NCBI GenBank assembly: GCA_017480285.1
Contig: JAFVAX010000034.1
Span: 1-64,000, forward strand
DNA from: Paludibacteraceae bacterium
GTDB taxonomy: Bacteria; Bacteroidota; Bacteroidia; Bacteroidales; Paludibacteraceae
Reading direction: 5' to 3'
DNA length: 64,000 nt
The notes beneath the pieces were generated by a model. The model worked only from the letters and a program-made list of their open reading frames with translations, was not told where the DNA came from and did no database searches. Positions 27,078 through 35,726 of this stretch are shown one piece after another (the first letter of the stretch is position 1; each line of letters opens with the position of its first letter). A program made the translations under genes and the position numbers.

Positions 27078-28880
27078 ATGGAAGAGAACAAATCATTACA
27101 AAACTTCGATTGGGATGCTTATGAGAACAACTCTGCGGCTGCTAACCAATCAAAACAGGAAATGACAGAGCGTTATGCTCAGACACTTAACGCTATTGCT
27201 GACCACGAGGTGGTTGAAGGCACTGTTATCGGTATCAACAAACGCGAAGTTGTAGTCAATGTAGGCTACAAGTCTGACGGCGTTGTTCCCGCTTCGGAAT
27301 TCCGCTACAATCCCGACCTCAAAGTAGGCGACAAAGTGGAAGTTTATATCGTAAGCCAAGAGAACAAACAAGGTCAACTCGAACTTTCTCACAAGCAAGC
27401 CCGTGCTACCCGTAGTTGGGAGCGTGTAAACGAAGCAATGGAGAAAGAGGAAATCGTTAAAGGCTACATCAAGTGCAAGACCAAAGGCGGTATGATCGTT
27501 GATGTATTCGGCATGGAAGCCTTCCTGCCCGGCTCACAAATCGATGTTCGTCCTATCCGCGACTACGATGTATTTGTTGGTAAGACAATGGAATTCAAAG
27601 TTGTTAAAATCAACCAAGAGTTCCGCAATGTTGTTGTTTCCCACAAGGCTCTTATCGAAGCAGAACTTGAAGCACAAAAACGCGAAATCATCTCACATCT
27701 TGAGAAAGGTCAAGTACTCGAAGGTACAGTTAAGAACATCACCAACTACGGTGTATTTATCGACCTTGGCGGTGTCGACGGTCTTATTCACATTACCGAC
27801 CTCAGTTGGGGACGCGTTAACGACCCGAAAGAAATCGTTCAACTCGACCAGAAAATCAATGTTGTTATCCTTGACTTCGACGAAGAAAAACGCCGCATAG
27901 CTCTCGGCTTGAAACAACTCACTCCTCACCCATGGGATCAACTTGACGCTAACCTAAAAGTAGGCGACAAAGTACATGGAAAGGTTGTTGTTCTGACCGA
28001 CTACGGAGCATTTGTAGAAGTAGCACCGGGTGTTGAAGGTCTTATCCATGTTTCAGAAATGTCGTGGAGCCAACACTTGCGTTCTGCAAACGACTTCCTC
28101 AAAGTAGGCGAAGAAGTTGACGCTGTTATTCTTACTCTTGACCGTGAAGACCGTAAGATGTCGCTTGGTATCAAGCAACTCCGCCCGGATCCATGGGAGA
28201 CAATCGACGAGAAATACGCTGTAGGTTCTAAACACACTGCACGCGTTCGCAACTTCACCAACTTCGGTGTATTCGTTGAACTGGAAGAGGGTGTTGAAGG
28301 ACTTATCCATATCTCTGACCTGAGCTGGACACGCAAAATCAAACATCCTAACGAGTTCACACAAATAGGTGCTGAAATGGAAGTTGTAGTACTCGATATC
28401 GACAAAGAGAACCGTCGTCTCTCACTTGGTCACAAGCAACTTGAGGACAATCCTTGGGACGCTCTTGAGTCAACATTCGGACTTGACACTGTTCACGAAG
28501 GTACCATCATTGAGCTTTCAGACAAGGGTGCCGTAGTGGCTCTGCCTTACGGAGTTGAAGGTTTCTGCACCGCTCGTCATCTTGCTAAAGAAGACAAGTC
28601 TCAAGCCAAAGTTGATGAGAAACTGATGTTCAAAGTTATTGAGTTCAACAAAGATGCCAAACGCATCCTTTTGAGCCACCTCCGTACTTGGGAACAACCA
28701 CGCGAAGAGGCTAAACCGCAAAAGGCACAAGAGAAACCGATAGCACAAGCAGGTGTGGAGAAAACCACTCTCGGCGACATCGAGGCTCTTGCTGACCTGA
28801 AGGCTGAAATGGATCAACAGGCATTGGAGAAACTTGCTCAGAAAGAAGCAGCTAAGAAAGCCGCCAAAGCTGAAGAATAA
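27078..28880 (+). CDS. rpsA: 30S ribosomal protein S1
   Basis: Ribosomal protein of 600 residues that helps unfold and bind mRNA on the 30S subunit. At least five, probably six, S1 RNA-binding repeats are readable, for example GTVKNITNYGVFIDLGGVDG, GKVVVLTDYGAFVEVAPGVE and ARVRNFTNFGVFVELEEGVE, each ending in a GLIHISDLSW-type strand. The N-terminal 50 residues and the C-terminal Lys/Ala-rich 70 residues are outside the repeats. Length is normal for Bacteroidota, where Shine-Dalgarno sequences are rare. It is a single-gene unit: its own promoter lies upstream and a strong terminator downstream. Confidence 0.96.
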   Translation: MEENKSLQNFDWDAYENNSAAANQSKQEMTERYAQTLNAIADHEVVEGTVIGINKREVVVNVGYKSDGVVPASEFRYNPDLKVGDKVEVYIVSQENKQGQLELSHKQARATRSWERVNEAMEKEEIVKGYIKCKTKGGMIVDVFGMEAFLPGSQIDVRPIRDYDVFVGKTMEFKVVKINQEFRNVVVSHKALIEAELEAQKREIISHLEKGQVLEGTVKNITNYGVFIDLGGVDGLIHITDLSWGRVNDPKEIVQLDQKINVVILDFDEEKRRIALGLKQLTPHPWDQLDANLKVGDKVHGKVVVLTDYGAFVEVAPGVEGLIHVSEMSWSQHLRSANDFLKVGEEVDAVILTLDREDRKMSLGIKQLRPDPWETIDEKYAVGSKHTARVRNFTNFGVFVELEEGVEGLIHISDLSWTRKIKHPNEFTQIGAEMEVVVLDIDKENRRLSLGHKQLEDNPWDALESTFGLDTVHEGTIIELSDKGAVVALPYGVEGFCTARHLAKEDKSQAKVDEKLMFKVIEFNKDAKRILLSHLRTWEQPREEAKPQKAQEKPIAQAGVEKTTLGDIEALADLKAEMDQQALEKLAQKEAAKKAAKAEE

Positions 28881-28895
28881 TTCTCTAACTAAACA

Positions 28896-28928
28896 AAAAT
28901 AGCGATGCTTCGCAAGCATCGCTATTTT
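28896..28928 (+). terminator. rpsA terminator
   Basis: Perfect 15-bp stem (28896-28910 with 28914-28928) with a 3-base loop. The 3' arm ends in TATTTTG, and the hairpin lies 16 bases past the rpsA stop. The A-rich left arm lets it work in both directions. Confidence 0.85.
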
Positions 28929-28982
28929 GTATATAATATCAGCCACTTATAACTAAAACTAATCATTTTAACTTAAATCATC

Positions 28983-31217
28983 ATGGATTACACACTTCTT
29001 ATGTACTGCGTACTTGCAGCATCGCTCGTTGCGTTAGGTTTTGCCTATATGTTCTACCGACAGATGCTCAAGAAAGACGAAGGCACACCTACCATGCGTC
29101 AGATTGCACAATATGTGCGTGAAGGCGCTATGGCTTATCTTAAACAGCAATACAAGGTAGTTACCATCGTGTTTGTCGTTCTTGCCGCCATTTTCGCAGT
29201 AATGGCAATCTTCAAACTCCAAAACGGTATCGTTTGGTTTGCGTTTCTAACCGGTGGTTTCTTTTCCGGTTTAGCAGGTTTCTTCGGAATGAAGACAGCC
29301 ACCTACGCTTCCGCGCGTACTGCCAATGCCGCTCGCGAATCACTTAACGCCGGACTTCAGGTTGCATTCCGTTCAGGTGCAGTTATGGGACTGACAGTTG
29401 TTGGTTTGGCTCTGCTTGATATTGCCGGATGGTTTCTTGTGCTCAAATACACAGGGTTGCTTCAACTCGTAGGTGCAGAAGGCGACCTTATTACCATCAC
29501 CACCACAATGCTTACCTTTGGTATGGGTGCTTCAACACAGGCTCTTTTTGCCCGTGTCGGTGGCGGTATTTACACCAAAGCGGCAGATGTAGGTGCAGAC
29601 CTCGTTGGAAAAACAGAATACAACATACCCGAAGACGACCCGCGCAATCCTGCCACTATTGCTGATAATGTAGGCGACAATGTAGGCGATGTTGCCGGTA
29701 TGGGTGCTGACCTATATGAGAGTTATGCCGGCTCTATTCTTGCCACTATGGCTCTCGGTGCATCCGCTTTTGCCGCACTGCCAGAACTTCAACTCAAAGC
29801 CGTACTTGCCCCATCGCTTATCGCGGCTATCGGAGTTGTTCTCTCGCTTATTGGTATCTATATGGTCAAGACCAAAGAAGGCGCTGATATGACGGCCCTA
29901 CTGAAGGCTCTTGCTCGTGGAACCAACACTGCCGCATGCCTTATCGCAGTTGCCACTTTCGGTATCTTCGCATGGCTGTTCGGAACAGAAACAAACCAAT
30001 GGTGGCAAGTCAGTCTGTCTGTTGTCGTAGGACTTTTGTCAGGTGTCATAATAGGTAAATCTACAGAATACTATACCTCACAAACATTCCGTCCGACTCA
30101 GAAAGTAGCAGAGAGTAGCCAGACAGGTCCTGCCACCGTCATCATAAGTGGTTTAGGACTTGGTATGCTCTCAACAGCCATACCTGTTGTTACCGTTGGT
30201 GTGGCTATCGTCTTGGCTTATCTGTGTGCAAACGGATTCAGCGTTGAGTTCAACGCTACAAACCTCTCAATGGGACTGTACGGTATAGGTATTGCAGCTG
30301 TTGGTATGCTCTCAACACTTGGCATAACACTTGCTACCGATGCTTACGGACCTATTGCCGACAATGCAGGTGGAAATGCAGAGATGTCCGGTTTGGAACC
30401 TGAAGTTAGAAAACGCACCGATGCTCTCGACGCTCTTGGAAACACTACAGCCGCAACAGGTAAAGGTTTCGCAATCGGTTCAGCTGCACTAACCGCATTG
30501 GCACTGCTCGCTTCGTATGTTGAAGAGATAAAAATTGCCCTTGCCCGTTTGGCATCAAGCGATGATGTTGTTGCTATAACGAAAGGTGTTGATTGGACTC
30601 TCGAGCAAGTGAAGAACGCATCGCTTGTTGACTTTATGGAAGTTTATAATGTCAACCTTATGAACCCGATAGTACTTGTCGGTATCTTTATTGGTGCTAT
30701 GATGGCATTCCTTTTCTGCGGACTGACAATGAATGCCGTTGGTCGCGCCGCACAGAAGATGGTTCAGGAAGTGCGCCGTCAGTTCCAGACTATTGCCGGT
30801 ATCCTTGAAGGCAAAGGCAAACCCGACTATGCCCGCTGCGTTGAGATTTCCACCAAAGGTGCTCAACACGAAATGCTCTTGCCATCATTGCTTGCAATCA
30901 TCGTTCCAATACTGACAGGTCTTGTACTTGGCGTTGCAGGTGTGTTAGGACTGCTCATCGGCGGTTTGAGTACTGGTTTCGTTCTTGCTGTGTTTATGGC
31001 AAACGCCGGTGGTGCTTGGGACAATGCAAAGAAATATGTTGAAGAAGGTCATTTCGGAGGCAAAGGCTCAGACTGCCACAAAGCCACCATCGTTGGTGAT
31101 ACCGTTGGCGACCCGTTCAAAGACACATCCGGACCATCGCTCAACATACTTATCAAGCTTATGTCAATGGTAAGTATCGTTATGGCAGGTCTGACTGTAG
31201 CATGCCACTTGCTTTAA
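28983..31217 (+). CDS. hppA: Membrane-bound ion-pumping pyrophosphatase (K+-dependent type)
   Basis: Integral membrane pyrophosphatase of 744 residues, about 16 helices, coupling PPi hydrolysis to H+ or Na+ export. Visible: the PPi-binding DVGADLVGKTEYNIPEDDPR, then DNVGDNVGDVAGMGADLYES, the mid-protein DAYGPIADNAGGNAEM and the C-terminal GDTVGDPFKDTSGPSLNIL. In the sequence GNTTAATGKG the residue after GNTT is Ala; K+-independent enzymes carry Lys there, so this should be the K+-dependent class. Whether it pumps Na+ or H+ cannot be settled by eye. It is a single-gene unit between two terminators. Confidence 0.95.
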   Translation: MDYTLLMYCVLAASLVALGFAYMFYRQMLKKDEGTPTMRQIAQYVREGAMAYLKQQYKVVTIVFVVLAAIFAVMAIFKLQNGIVWFAFLTGGFFSGLAGFFGMKTATYASARTANAARESLNAGLQVAFRSGAVMGLTVVGLALLDIAGWFLVLKYTGLLQLVGAEGDLITITTTMLTFGMGASTQALFARVGGGIYTKAADVGADLVGKTEYNIPEDDPRNPATIADNVGDNVGDVAGMGADLYESYAGSILATMALGASAFAALPELQLKAVLAPSLIAAIGVVLSLIGIYMVKTKEGADMTALLKALARGTNTAACLIAVATFGIFAWLFGTETNQWWQVSLSVVVGLLSGVIIGKSTEYYTSQTFRPTQKVAESSQTGPATVIISGLGLGMLSTAIPVVTVGVAIVLAYLCANGFSVEFNATNLSMGLYGIGIAAVGMLSTLGITLATDAYGPIADNAGGNAEMSGLEPEVRKRTDALDALGNTTAATGKGFAIGSAALTALALLASYVEEIKIALARLASSDDVVAITKGVDWTLEQVKNASLVDFMEVYNVNLMNPIVLVGIFIGAMMAFLFCGLTMNAVGRAAQKMVQEVRRQFQTIAGILEGKGKPDYARCVEISTKGAQHEMLLPSLLAIIVPILTGLVLGVAGVLGLLIGGLSTGFVLAVFMANAGGAWDNAKKYVEEGHFGGKGSDCHKATIVGDTVGDPFKDTSGPSLNILIKLMSMVSIVMAGLTVACHLL

Positions 31218-31221
31218 TAGA

Positions 31222-31291
31222 TTTTAGTCCACTGCGCTGTTGGATTTTTAGACCACTGCGCTGTTGGATTTTAGACCGCTACGCTGAAAGA
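31222..31291. repeat. Three tandem imperfect 23-base repeats after hppA
   Basis: Copies at 31222-31244, 31246-31268 and 31269-31291. The first two differ at one base; the third is diverged, and its left half forms the 5' arm of the hppA terminator. Read on the minus strand, the units match the CCAACAGCG...GGTCTAA family seen at 46393, 51221 and 58341. Confidence 0.8.
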
Positions 31292-31308
31292 GCATAGCGG
31301 TCTTTTTT
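31273..31308 (+). terminator. hppA terminator
   Basis: Stem AGACCGCTA (31273-31281) with TAGCGGTCT (31295-31303), a 13-base loop and a T run. It lies 56 bases after the hppA stop, and the 5' arm is the third copy of the local tandem repeat. Confidence 0.85.
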
Positions 31309-31350
31309 ATACTTGTAGGGAATTCGTATATATAGGCAAAAGGACAAAAC

Positions 31351-31383
31351 AAAAAATCGATCAGTTTCGCAACCAATCGATTT
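31351..31383 (-). terminator. tRNA-Asn terminator
   Basis: Stem AAATCGAT (31354-31361) with ATCGATTT (31376-31383), an internal 2x2 loop and a further GTT-AAC pairing. On the minus strand it ends in a T run, 6 bases past the tRNA. Confidence 0.75.
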
Positions 31384-31388
31384 CTTGC

Positions 31389-31461
31389 GCTCCCTCAAGG
31401 ACTTGAACCTTGGACCCCCTGATTAACAGTCAGATGCTCTAACCGACTGAGCTAAGGAAGC
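31389..31461 (-). tRNA. tRNA-Asn (anticodon GTT)
   Basis: 73-base cloverleaf on the minus strand. The acceptor stem GCTTCCT pairs with AGGGAGC (one G-U), the anticodon loop is CTGTTAA with GTT at 31427-31425, and the T arm contains GGTTCAAGTCC. No CCA is encoded. It is transcribed alone, with its own promoter about 110 bases upstream and a terminator just after it. Confidence 0.95.
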
Positions 31462-31573
31462 GTTTTACAAACACACAAAAACAATAATGAAACCAACTAT
31501 TACAACTATGAGATTTTTTAAGCTATTTTCAAGAAAAAATCAAAAAAACAACTTTTATTTCTCATTTGCGGTG

Positions 31574-31605
31574 CAAAGATACTAAAAAAAATTAGAAAAA
31601 ACAAA
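31574..31605 (-). promoter_or_regulatory. tRNA-Asn promoter
   Basis: Minus strand -33 TTTG (31602-31605), 20 bases, -7 TATCTTTG (31574-31581). It is back-to-back with the kinase promoter, with only 5 bases between the two -33 boxes. Confidence 0.7.
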
Positions 31606-31610
31606 AAAAA

Positions 31611-31643
31611 TTGCAAAAAATTGCAAAAAAAATTGTATTTTTG
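31611..31643 (+). promoter_or_regulatory. Promoter of the PfkB-type kinase gene
   Basis: TTG at 31611-31613 (or 31621-31623) and -7 TATTTTTG at 31636-31643. A small hairpin, GGCATT-TT-AATGCC (31664-31677), lies in the short leader before the ATG. Confidence 0.6.
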
Positions 31644-31700
31644 CAAAAAAAATAAAAAAAACAGGCATTTTAATGCCGATATATACACCTTATATAAGAT

Positions 31701-32702
31701 ATGAAAAAAGTCCTCGGTTTAGGCAACGCGCTGACTGACATTCTATTACAGGTTTCAGAGCGTGATTTGGCAGAATTAGCCCTTCCAAAGGGCAGTATGA
31801 ACCTCATTGATATCAAGACGGCTATGGAGATTCAGAACCGTTTTATCAGTGTCAGAAAAACGATGGTAGCAGGCGGTTCTGCTTCAAACACCATTGCCGC
31901 CATTGCCGCCTTAGGCGGGAAAGCCGCCTTCATTGGCAAACTCGGAAACGATGAAGTGGGAGAGTTCTACCGCAATGACCTTGAGAAAAACGGAGTGCAG
32001 ACACTTATCCTACCCTCAACACTGATGTCAGGTTGCTGTACGGTACTTATCACCCCTGATGGCGAACGCACTTTCTGCACCTATCTTGGAGCATCCGCTG
32101 ACCTTGAGCCGAGCGATATCCACCACGAGACTTTCGTTGGATACGACATTTTTCACATTGAAGGATACATGCTTCAAAACCACGCACTCATAGAGAAAGC
32201 CCTCAGATTGGCAAAAGAGATGGGACTTTATGTTTCGCTTGACTTGGCGTCATACAATGTCGTAGCCGAAAACCACGACTTTCTATCAGACTTGATAGAG
32301 AAGTATGTTGACATAGTGTTTGCCAACGAAGACGAGAGTTATGCCTACACACATCTACCGCCACGCGAGTCAGTAGCTAAGATTTCCAAACAATGCGACA
32401 TCGCTATTGTAAAGGTTGGCAAAAAAGGCTCGTATGTACAGCGTGGAGACGAAGTTTATCACATTGGTGCTATCACATCCAAATGTTTGGACTCAACAGG
32501 TGCGGGCGACCTTTACGCCGCAGGGTTCCTACATGGTCTTTCAGAGAGTTTTGACATACGCCGCTGTGCTGAGATAGGAACATTGGCAGCCGGTCGCGTT
32601 GTGGAGATTGTCGGCACTAAACTGCCAAACGAAACATGGGACGAGATTCGCCGTCTAACCGCTCTCTATCGCGGTTTCTCATCGTTGCTCTTTAGTGAAT
32701 AG
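31701..32702 (+). CDS. PfkB-family sugar or nucleoside kinase (adenosine-kinase-like)
   Basis: Cytoplasmic kinase of 333 residues in the ribokinase/PfkB family. Visible: the N-terminal GNALTDI, the substrate-site glycines MVAGGSASNTIAAIAALGG (about residues 55-73), and the C-terminal PfkB signature DSTGAGDLYAAGFLHGL with the catalytic Asp in GAGD. The overall pattern (AGGSASNT, FCTYLGAS) is closest to adenosine-kinase-like and ribokinase-like members, but the substrate cannot be fixed. It has its own promoter and is convergent with obg. Confidence 0.88.
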   Translation: MKKVLGLGNALTDILLQVSERDLAELALPKGSMNLIDIKTAMEIQNRFISVRKTMVAGGSASNTIAAIAALGGKAAFIGKLGNDEVGEFYRNDLEKNGVQTLILPSTLMSGCCTVLITPDGERTFCTYLGASADLEPSDIHHETFVGYDIFHIEGYMLQNHALIEKALRLAKEMGLYVSLDLASYNVVAENHDFLSDLIEKYVDIVFANEDESYAYTHLPPRESVAKISKQCDIAIVKVGKKGSYVQRGDEVYHIGAITSKCLDSTGAGDLYAAGFLHGLSESFDIRRCAEIGTLAAGRVVEIVGTKLPNETWDEIRRLTALYRGFSSLLFSE

Positions 32703-32710
32703 GAAAATGT

Positions 32711-32737
32711 TAGATTCTGACCTGCGTCAGAATGAGG
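32711..32737 (-). repeat. REP-like hairpin between convergent genes
   Basis: ATTCTGAC (32714-32721), loop CTGC, GTCAGAAT (32726-32733). On the minus strand it is preceded by CCTCA and followed by CTA, the same layout as the elements at 1432 and 34599. It is placed between the kinase and obg stops and may act as a bidirectional terminator. Confidence 0.7.
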
Positions 32738-32743
32738 GACTCG

Positions 32744-33892
32744 CTATTCATCCCAACCTATGCCCTTGTATTTGGAAATATCCCAATCGTCTTGTTCGTT
32801 GAGATAGATGGTATGCGGCTCATCGTCGCCTTCTATTTGAGGCTCATCTTTCTCAATGACCTTGACATCAATGGGTGCGTGAGAAATCTCTATAACACGG
32901 TTCTCTGCTTTGTTCAGTTCTGTCCAGATAAGGTCTTTGAGTTCGTCTATACCCATGCCTGAAACAGATGAAAAGAACACAACGGGTACATCCGTTGGCA
33001 GTTGCTGTCGCATCTCGTCTATCATCTGTCGGTCAAGCATATCAGACTTTGAGATAGCCAGCACGCGCGACTTCTTCAGCAAAACAGGGTTATATTTTTC
33101 GAGTTCTGCAAGCAGAATCTCATATTGCTTTTGAGGGTCGTCGGCATCAGCAGGAACAAGAAAAAGCAGTATGGCATTTCTCTCTATATGCCTTAAAAAG
33201 CGCAAACCCAAACCTTTTCCTTCTGCTGCTCCTTCTATTATTCCCGGAATGTCAGCCATACAGAACGAACGCCCGTCACGATATGCAACTATTCCCAAGT
33301 TTGGTGTAAGCGTAGTGAAGGGATAATCTGCAATCTCCGGCTTAGCAGCACTGACCACGGAGAGCAATGTTGATTTGCCTGCATTAGGGAAACCTACAAG
33401 TCCGACATCTGCAAGCACTTTGAGTTGAAGAATGATATTTTTCTCAATAGAAGGTTCGCCGGGTTGTGCATACCGCGGTGCTTGATTCGTAGCCGTACGG
33501 AAATGCCAGTTGCCCAAACCACCTCGACCACCGCGAAGAAGAATAATTTGTTCACCGTCTTCCTTCACTTCAGCAAGCCATTCACCCGTATCGCCATCAT
33601 ATACGACAGTACCACAAGGCACTTCAAGTACTTTGTCTTCACCATCTTTGCCGAAACTTCGACTCTCGCCACCTTTCCCACCATCCGTCGCTATGATATG
33701 CTTTTGATACTTCAGGTGCAGCAAAGTCCAATAGTTGCGATTAGCACGGAGAATGATATGCCCGCCTCTGCCGCCATCGCCACCATCCGGACCGCCCTTT
33801 GGGACATACTTCGCACGATGAAAATGCATAGAGCCTGCCCCACCCTTACCTGAGCGGCAATAAAGTTTTACATAATCAATAAAGTTATTCAT
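32744..33892 (-). CDS. obg: Obg/CgtA GTPase
   Basis: Ribosome-associated GTPase of 382 residues involved in 50S assembly and stress control. The N-terminal glycine-rich Obg fold is clear ([37 protein letters not shown]). The G domain has G1 GFPNAGKST, a switch region [14 protein letters not shown]3 [21 protein letters not shown]4 SKSD and G5 SSVSGMG. The C-terminus is short and acidic. It lies 36 bases after adk and is probably cotranscribed with it. Confidence 0.96.
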   Translation of the reverse strand: MNNFIDYVKLYCRSGKGGAGSMHFHRAKYVPKGGPDGGDGGRGGHIILRANRNYWTLLHLKYQKHIIATDGGKGGESRSFGKDGEDKVLEVPCGTVVYDGDTGEWLAEVKEDGEQIILLRGGRGGLGNWHFRTATNQAPRYAQPGEPSIEKNIILQLKVLADVGLVGFPNAGKSTLLSVVSAAKPEIADYPFTTLTPNLGIVAYRDGRSFCMADIPGIIEGAAEGKGLGLRFLRHIERNAILLFLVPADADDPQKQYEILLAELEKYNPVLLKKSRVLAISKSDMLDRQMIDEMRQQLPTDVPVVFFSSVSGMGIDELKDLIWTELNKAENRVIEISHAPIDVKVIEKDEPQIEGDDEPHTIYLNEQDDWDISKYKGIGWDE

Positions 33893-33928
33893 TGCTGGAT
33901 GATGGATTTTAGAACCGTTTTCTAACTT

Positions 33929-34504
33929 CTACCTAATCCACTTAGCGAGGAGTTGGTCGAGTTGGGTAAATGTATTATTGATAGAGCCTGAACCGTCAAT
34001 AGTATGATAGTTGTTGCGTGATTTATAAAAACCTATAAGCGGTTCTGTCTGACGGTGATAGACCTGCAAGCGTTTGGTAATAACATCTATATTGTCATCA
34101 CTTCTGCCGGATGTCTTTCCGCGATTAAGCATACGGGCAACAAGTTCCTGTTCGTCAACTACAAGGTTAATCATTAGTGCCTCTTCCTGACGCTCTTTAA
34201 GTAGTTGCTCAAAAGCCTCAGCCTGTGGCAAAGTACGGGGAAAACCATCAAAAATAAGTCCCACAGCACGGTCATCAACCGACTCAAAATAACGCTCAAT
34301 AAGGTGCATAATGATATCGTCAGACACAAGATTACCTTTTGATATAATAGCATCTATACGCTTGCCAAACTCACTACCGGAGGCTATCTCCTCTCGAAGC
34401 AGATCACCGGTTGAAAGATGCTTGAATCCGTATTTTTTCTGCAACAAATCGCTTTGTGTTCCTTTGCCACTACCGGGGGCTCCCGACAGAATAATGTTTA
34501 ACAT
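33929..34504 (-). CDS. adk: Adenylate kinase
   Basis: Converts AMP + ATP to two ADP; 191 residues, the short (lidless-type) form. Visible: the P-loop GAPGSGKGTQ (residues 7-16), the AMP-binding HLSTGDLLREE, FDGFPRTLPQAEAF, and the short lid RMLNRGKTSGRSDDN. The frame extends further upstream, but I start at the ATG at 34504, which puts the P-loop at the usual distance from the N-terminus and lies 27 bases after the -7 box. obg follows. Confidence 0.96.
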   Translation of the reverse strand: MLNIILSGAPGSGKGTQSDLLQKKYGFKHLSTGDLLREEIASGSEFGKRIDAIISKGNLVSDDIIMHLIERYFESVDDRAVGLIFDGFPRTLPQAEAFEQLLKERQEEALMINLVVDEQELVARMLNRGKTSGRSDDNIDVITKRLQVYHRQTEPLIGFYKSRNNYHTIDGSGSINNTFTQLDQLLAKWIR

Positions 34505-34530
34505 AACTTGAATTTTGAAAAAAAAACACA

Positions 34531-34562
34531 CAAAGATACGAAAAAAAAACGAAAAAGACAAA
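34531..34562 (-). promoter_or_regulatory. adk-obg promoter
   Basis: Minus strand -33 TTTG (34559-34562), 20 bases, -7 TATCTTTG (34531-34538). Confidence 0.75.
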
Positions 34563-34598
34563 AAAATCAAAAATTCCAAAATTCCAAGATTGCGCATT

Positions 34599-34626
34599 CC
34601 TCACCCGGACGAAGGTCAGGGTCTAA
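34599..34626 (+). repeat. REP-like hairpin overlapping the araC-type stop codon
   Basis: ACCCGGAC (34603-34610), loop GAAG, GTCAGGGT (34615-34622), one mismatch, preceded by CCTCA and followed by CTAA. The stop codon and last residues of the leftward AraC-type gene (34616 onward) lie inside the right arm. Confidence 0.65.
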
Positions 34627-35542
34627 ATTTACCGACACTTGCTCTAAGCGATTGAGGCGATACACCTGTGAGCCGGCGGAAATACTTACAAAAGAAAGAC
34701 GCATTCGGGAAACATAGGTCATCACTTATCTCACTAACAGTCTTGTCGGTATATAGAAGTGCCGTTTTTGCACGCGAGATAATAATCTCGTCAAGCCAAC
34801 CTTTGACAGATTTTCCGCTTGTCTTATAGATAAGCGAACTCAAATAGCGTGCCGACAAAAAGAGTCTGTCGGCATAGAATTCAAGTTTATGTTCCTTTAC
34901 GGCATACTCATTTGCCAAACGGATGAAATCAGCAAACAACCTTTGTTCACGACTCACTGACAGTTGCGTCACCTTTTTTTCGCTATACAAGCCATCAACA
35001 TACCACATCATCGAAGCAATCATACATTTAACCACCTCACCCTCCTGCCCGTGAAGCAGAACATAATCTAACAACAAACGATGACTTTGAGAAAGAAAAA
35101 GCTTATCATCGTCCGACAATTTTACAGAAAATTGCCTTACCGACTCTGACAGAATTTTAGGCGATACATTCCGAAAAACAGTATCCAACATTTTTGTACT
35201 GACCGACAATGCATAACCGCTGAAGTCATCGCTCAAACAAACAGCACTCGGATCAACAACTCCATTTGCTCCTAAAAACAGCAAGTCTCCATCAGAGAAA
35301 GTAAAATCTTGAAAATTGATTCTGACTGTAACTGTTCCACTGCTTATCACCATGAGACGCATCTCATCCAATATCATCGCCTCACTACCTATATTCGATG
35401 CCACATTGAGCAACATATCCATTGCCTTTACTATCGCCAAGTCTGTGGAAAAATAACTATTAGAAACATCAATTTTGTTGCTTCTTAACCTTTCAGCAAG
35501 ATTGTCTATTCTTACTCTTTTAATGTCATTTGAAATCTTCAT
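34616..35542 (-). CDS. AraC-family transcriptional regulator
   Basis: DNA-binding regulator of 308 residues. The N-terminal 190 residues resemble a cupin-type sensing domain (MVISSGTVTVRINFQDFTFS, DGDLLFLGANGVVD). The C-terminal 100 residues form two helix-turn-helices: LEFYADRLFLSARYLSSLIY, then VSEISDDLCFPNASFFCKYF and FRRLTGVSPQSLR. It is divergent from the export operon at 35727, so it is the probable regulator of that operon. The last residues and the stop are supplied by a REP-like repeat. The inducer is unknown. Confidence 0.92.
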   Translation of the reverse strand: MKISNDIKRVRIDNLAERLRSNKIDVSNSYFSTDLAIVKAMDMLLNVASNIGSEAMILDEMRLMVISSGTVTVRINFQDFTFSDGDLLFLGANGVVDPSAVCLSDDFSGYALSVSTKMLDTVFRNVSPKILSESVRQFSVKLSDDDKLFLSQSHRLLLDYVLLHGQEGEVVKCMIASMMWYVDGLYSEKKVTQLSVSREQRLFADFIRLANEYAVKEHKLEFYADRLFLSARYLSSLIYKTSGKSVKGWLDEIIISRAKTALLYTDKTVSEISDDLCFPNASFFCKYFRRLTGVSPQSLRASVGKFRP

Positions 35543-35568
35543 AATGTTCTTTTTGTTTTATTTTAGTG

Positions 35569-35598
35569 CAAATTTAATAAAAATATCATAAAAATCAA
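35569..35598 (-). promoter_or_regulatory. Promoter of the AraC-type gene
   Basis: Minus strand -33 TTG (35596-35598), 19 bases, -7 TAAATTTG (35569-35576). Confidence 0.6.
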
Positions 35599-35612
35599 TA
35601 TATTTTTATTCA

Positions 35613-35624
35613 TTTTGTACAAAA
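35613..35624. promoter_or_regulatory. Palindrome between the AraC-type gene and the export operon
   Basis: Perfect 12-base palindrome TTTTGTACAAAA, placed between the two divergent promoters, 49 bases upstream of the export operon -7 box. A possible operator, but AraC-type proteins more often bind direct repeats. Confidence 0.4.
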
Positions 35625-35673
35625 AGGACATCTATTATGAAATAAAGATAATAATAATTAAAATAAAAGAAGT

Positions 35674-35681
35674 AATTTTGC
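35674..35681 (+). promoter_or_regulatory. -7 box of the export operon, no clear -33
   Basis: TAATTTTG 45 bases before the TolC-type gene. No TTTG lies about 20 bases upstream, which would suit a promoter that needs an activator (inference). Confidence 0.5.
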
Positions 35682-35726
35682 AGTGTCAAACAAAAAGAAC
35701 TAAAAAGCAACATAAATCATTCTGTT

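Noticed and set aside
34505..34597. N-terminal extension of adenylate kinase
   Set aside because: The extra 31 residues are Phe-rich translation of the promoter region, and the P-loop is correctly placed from the ATG at 34504.
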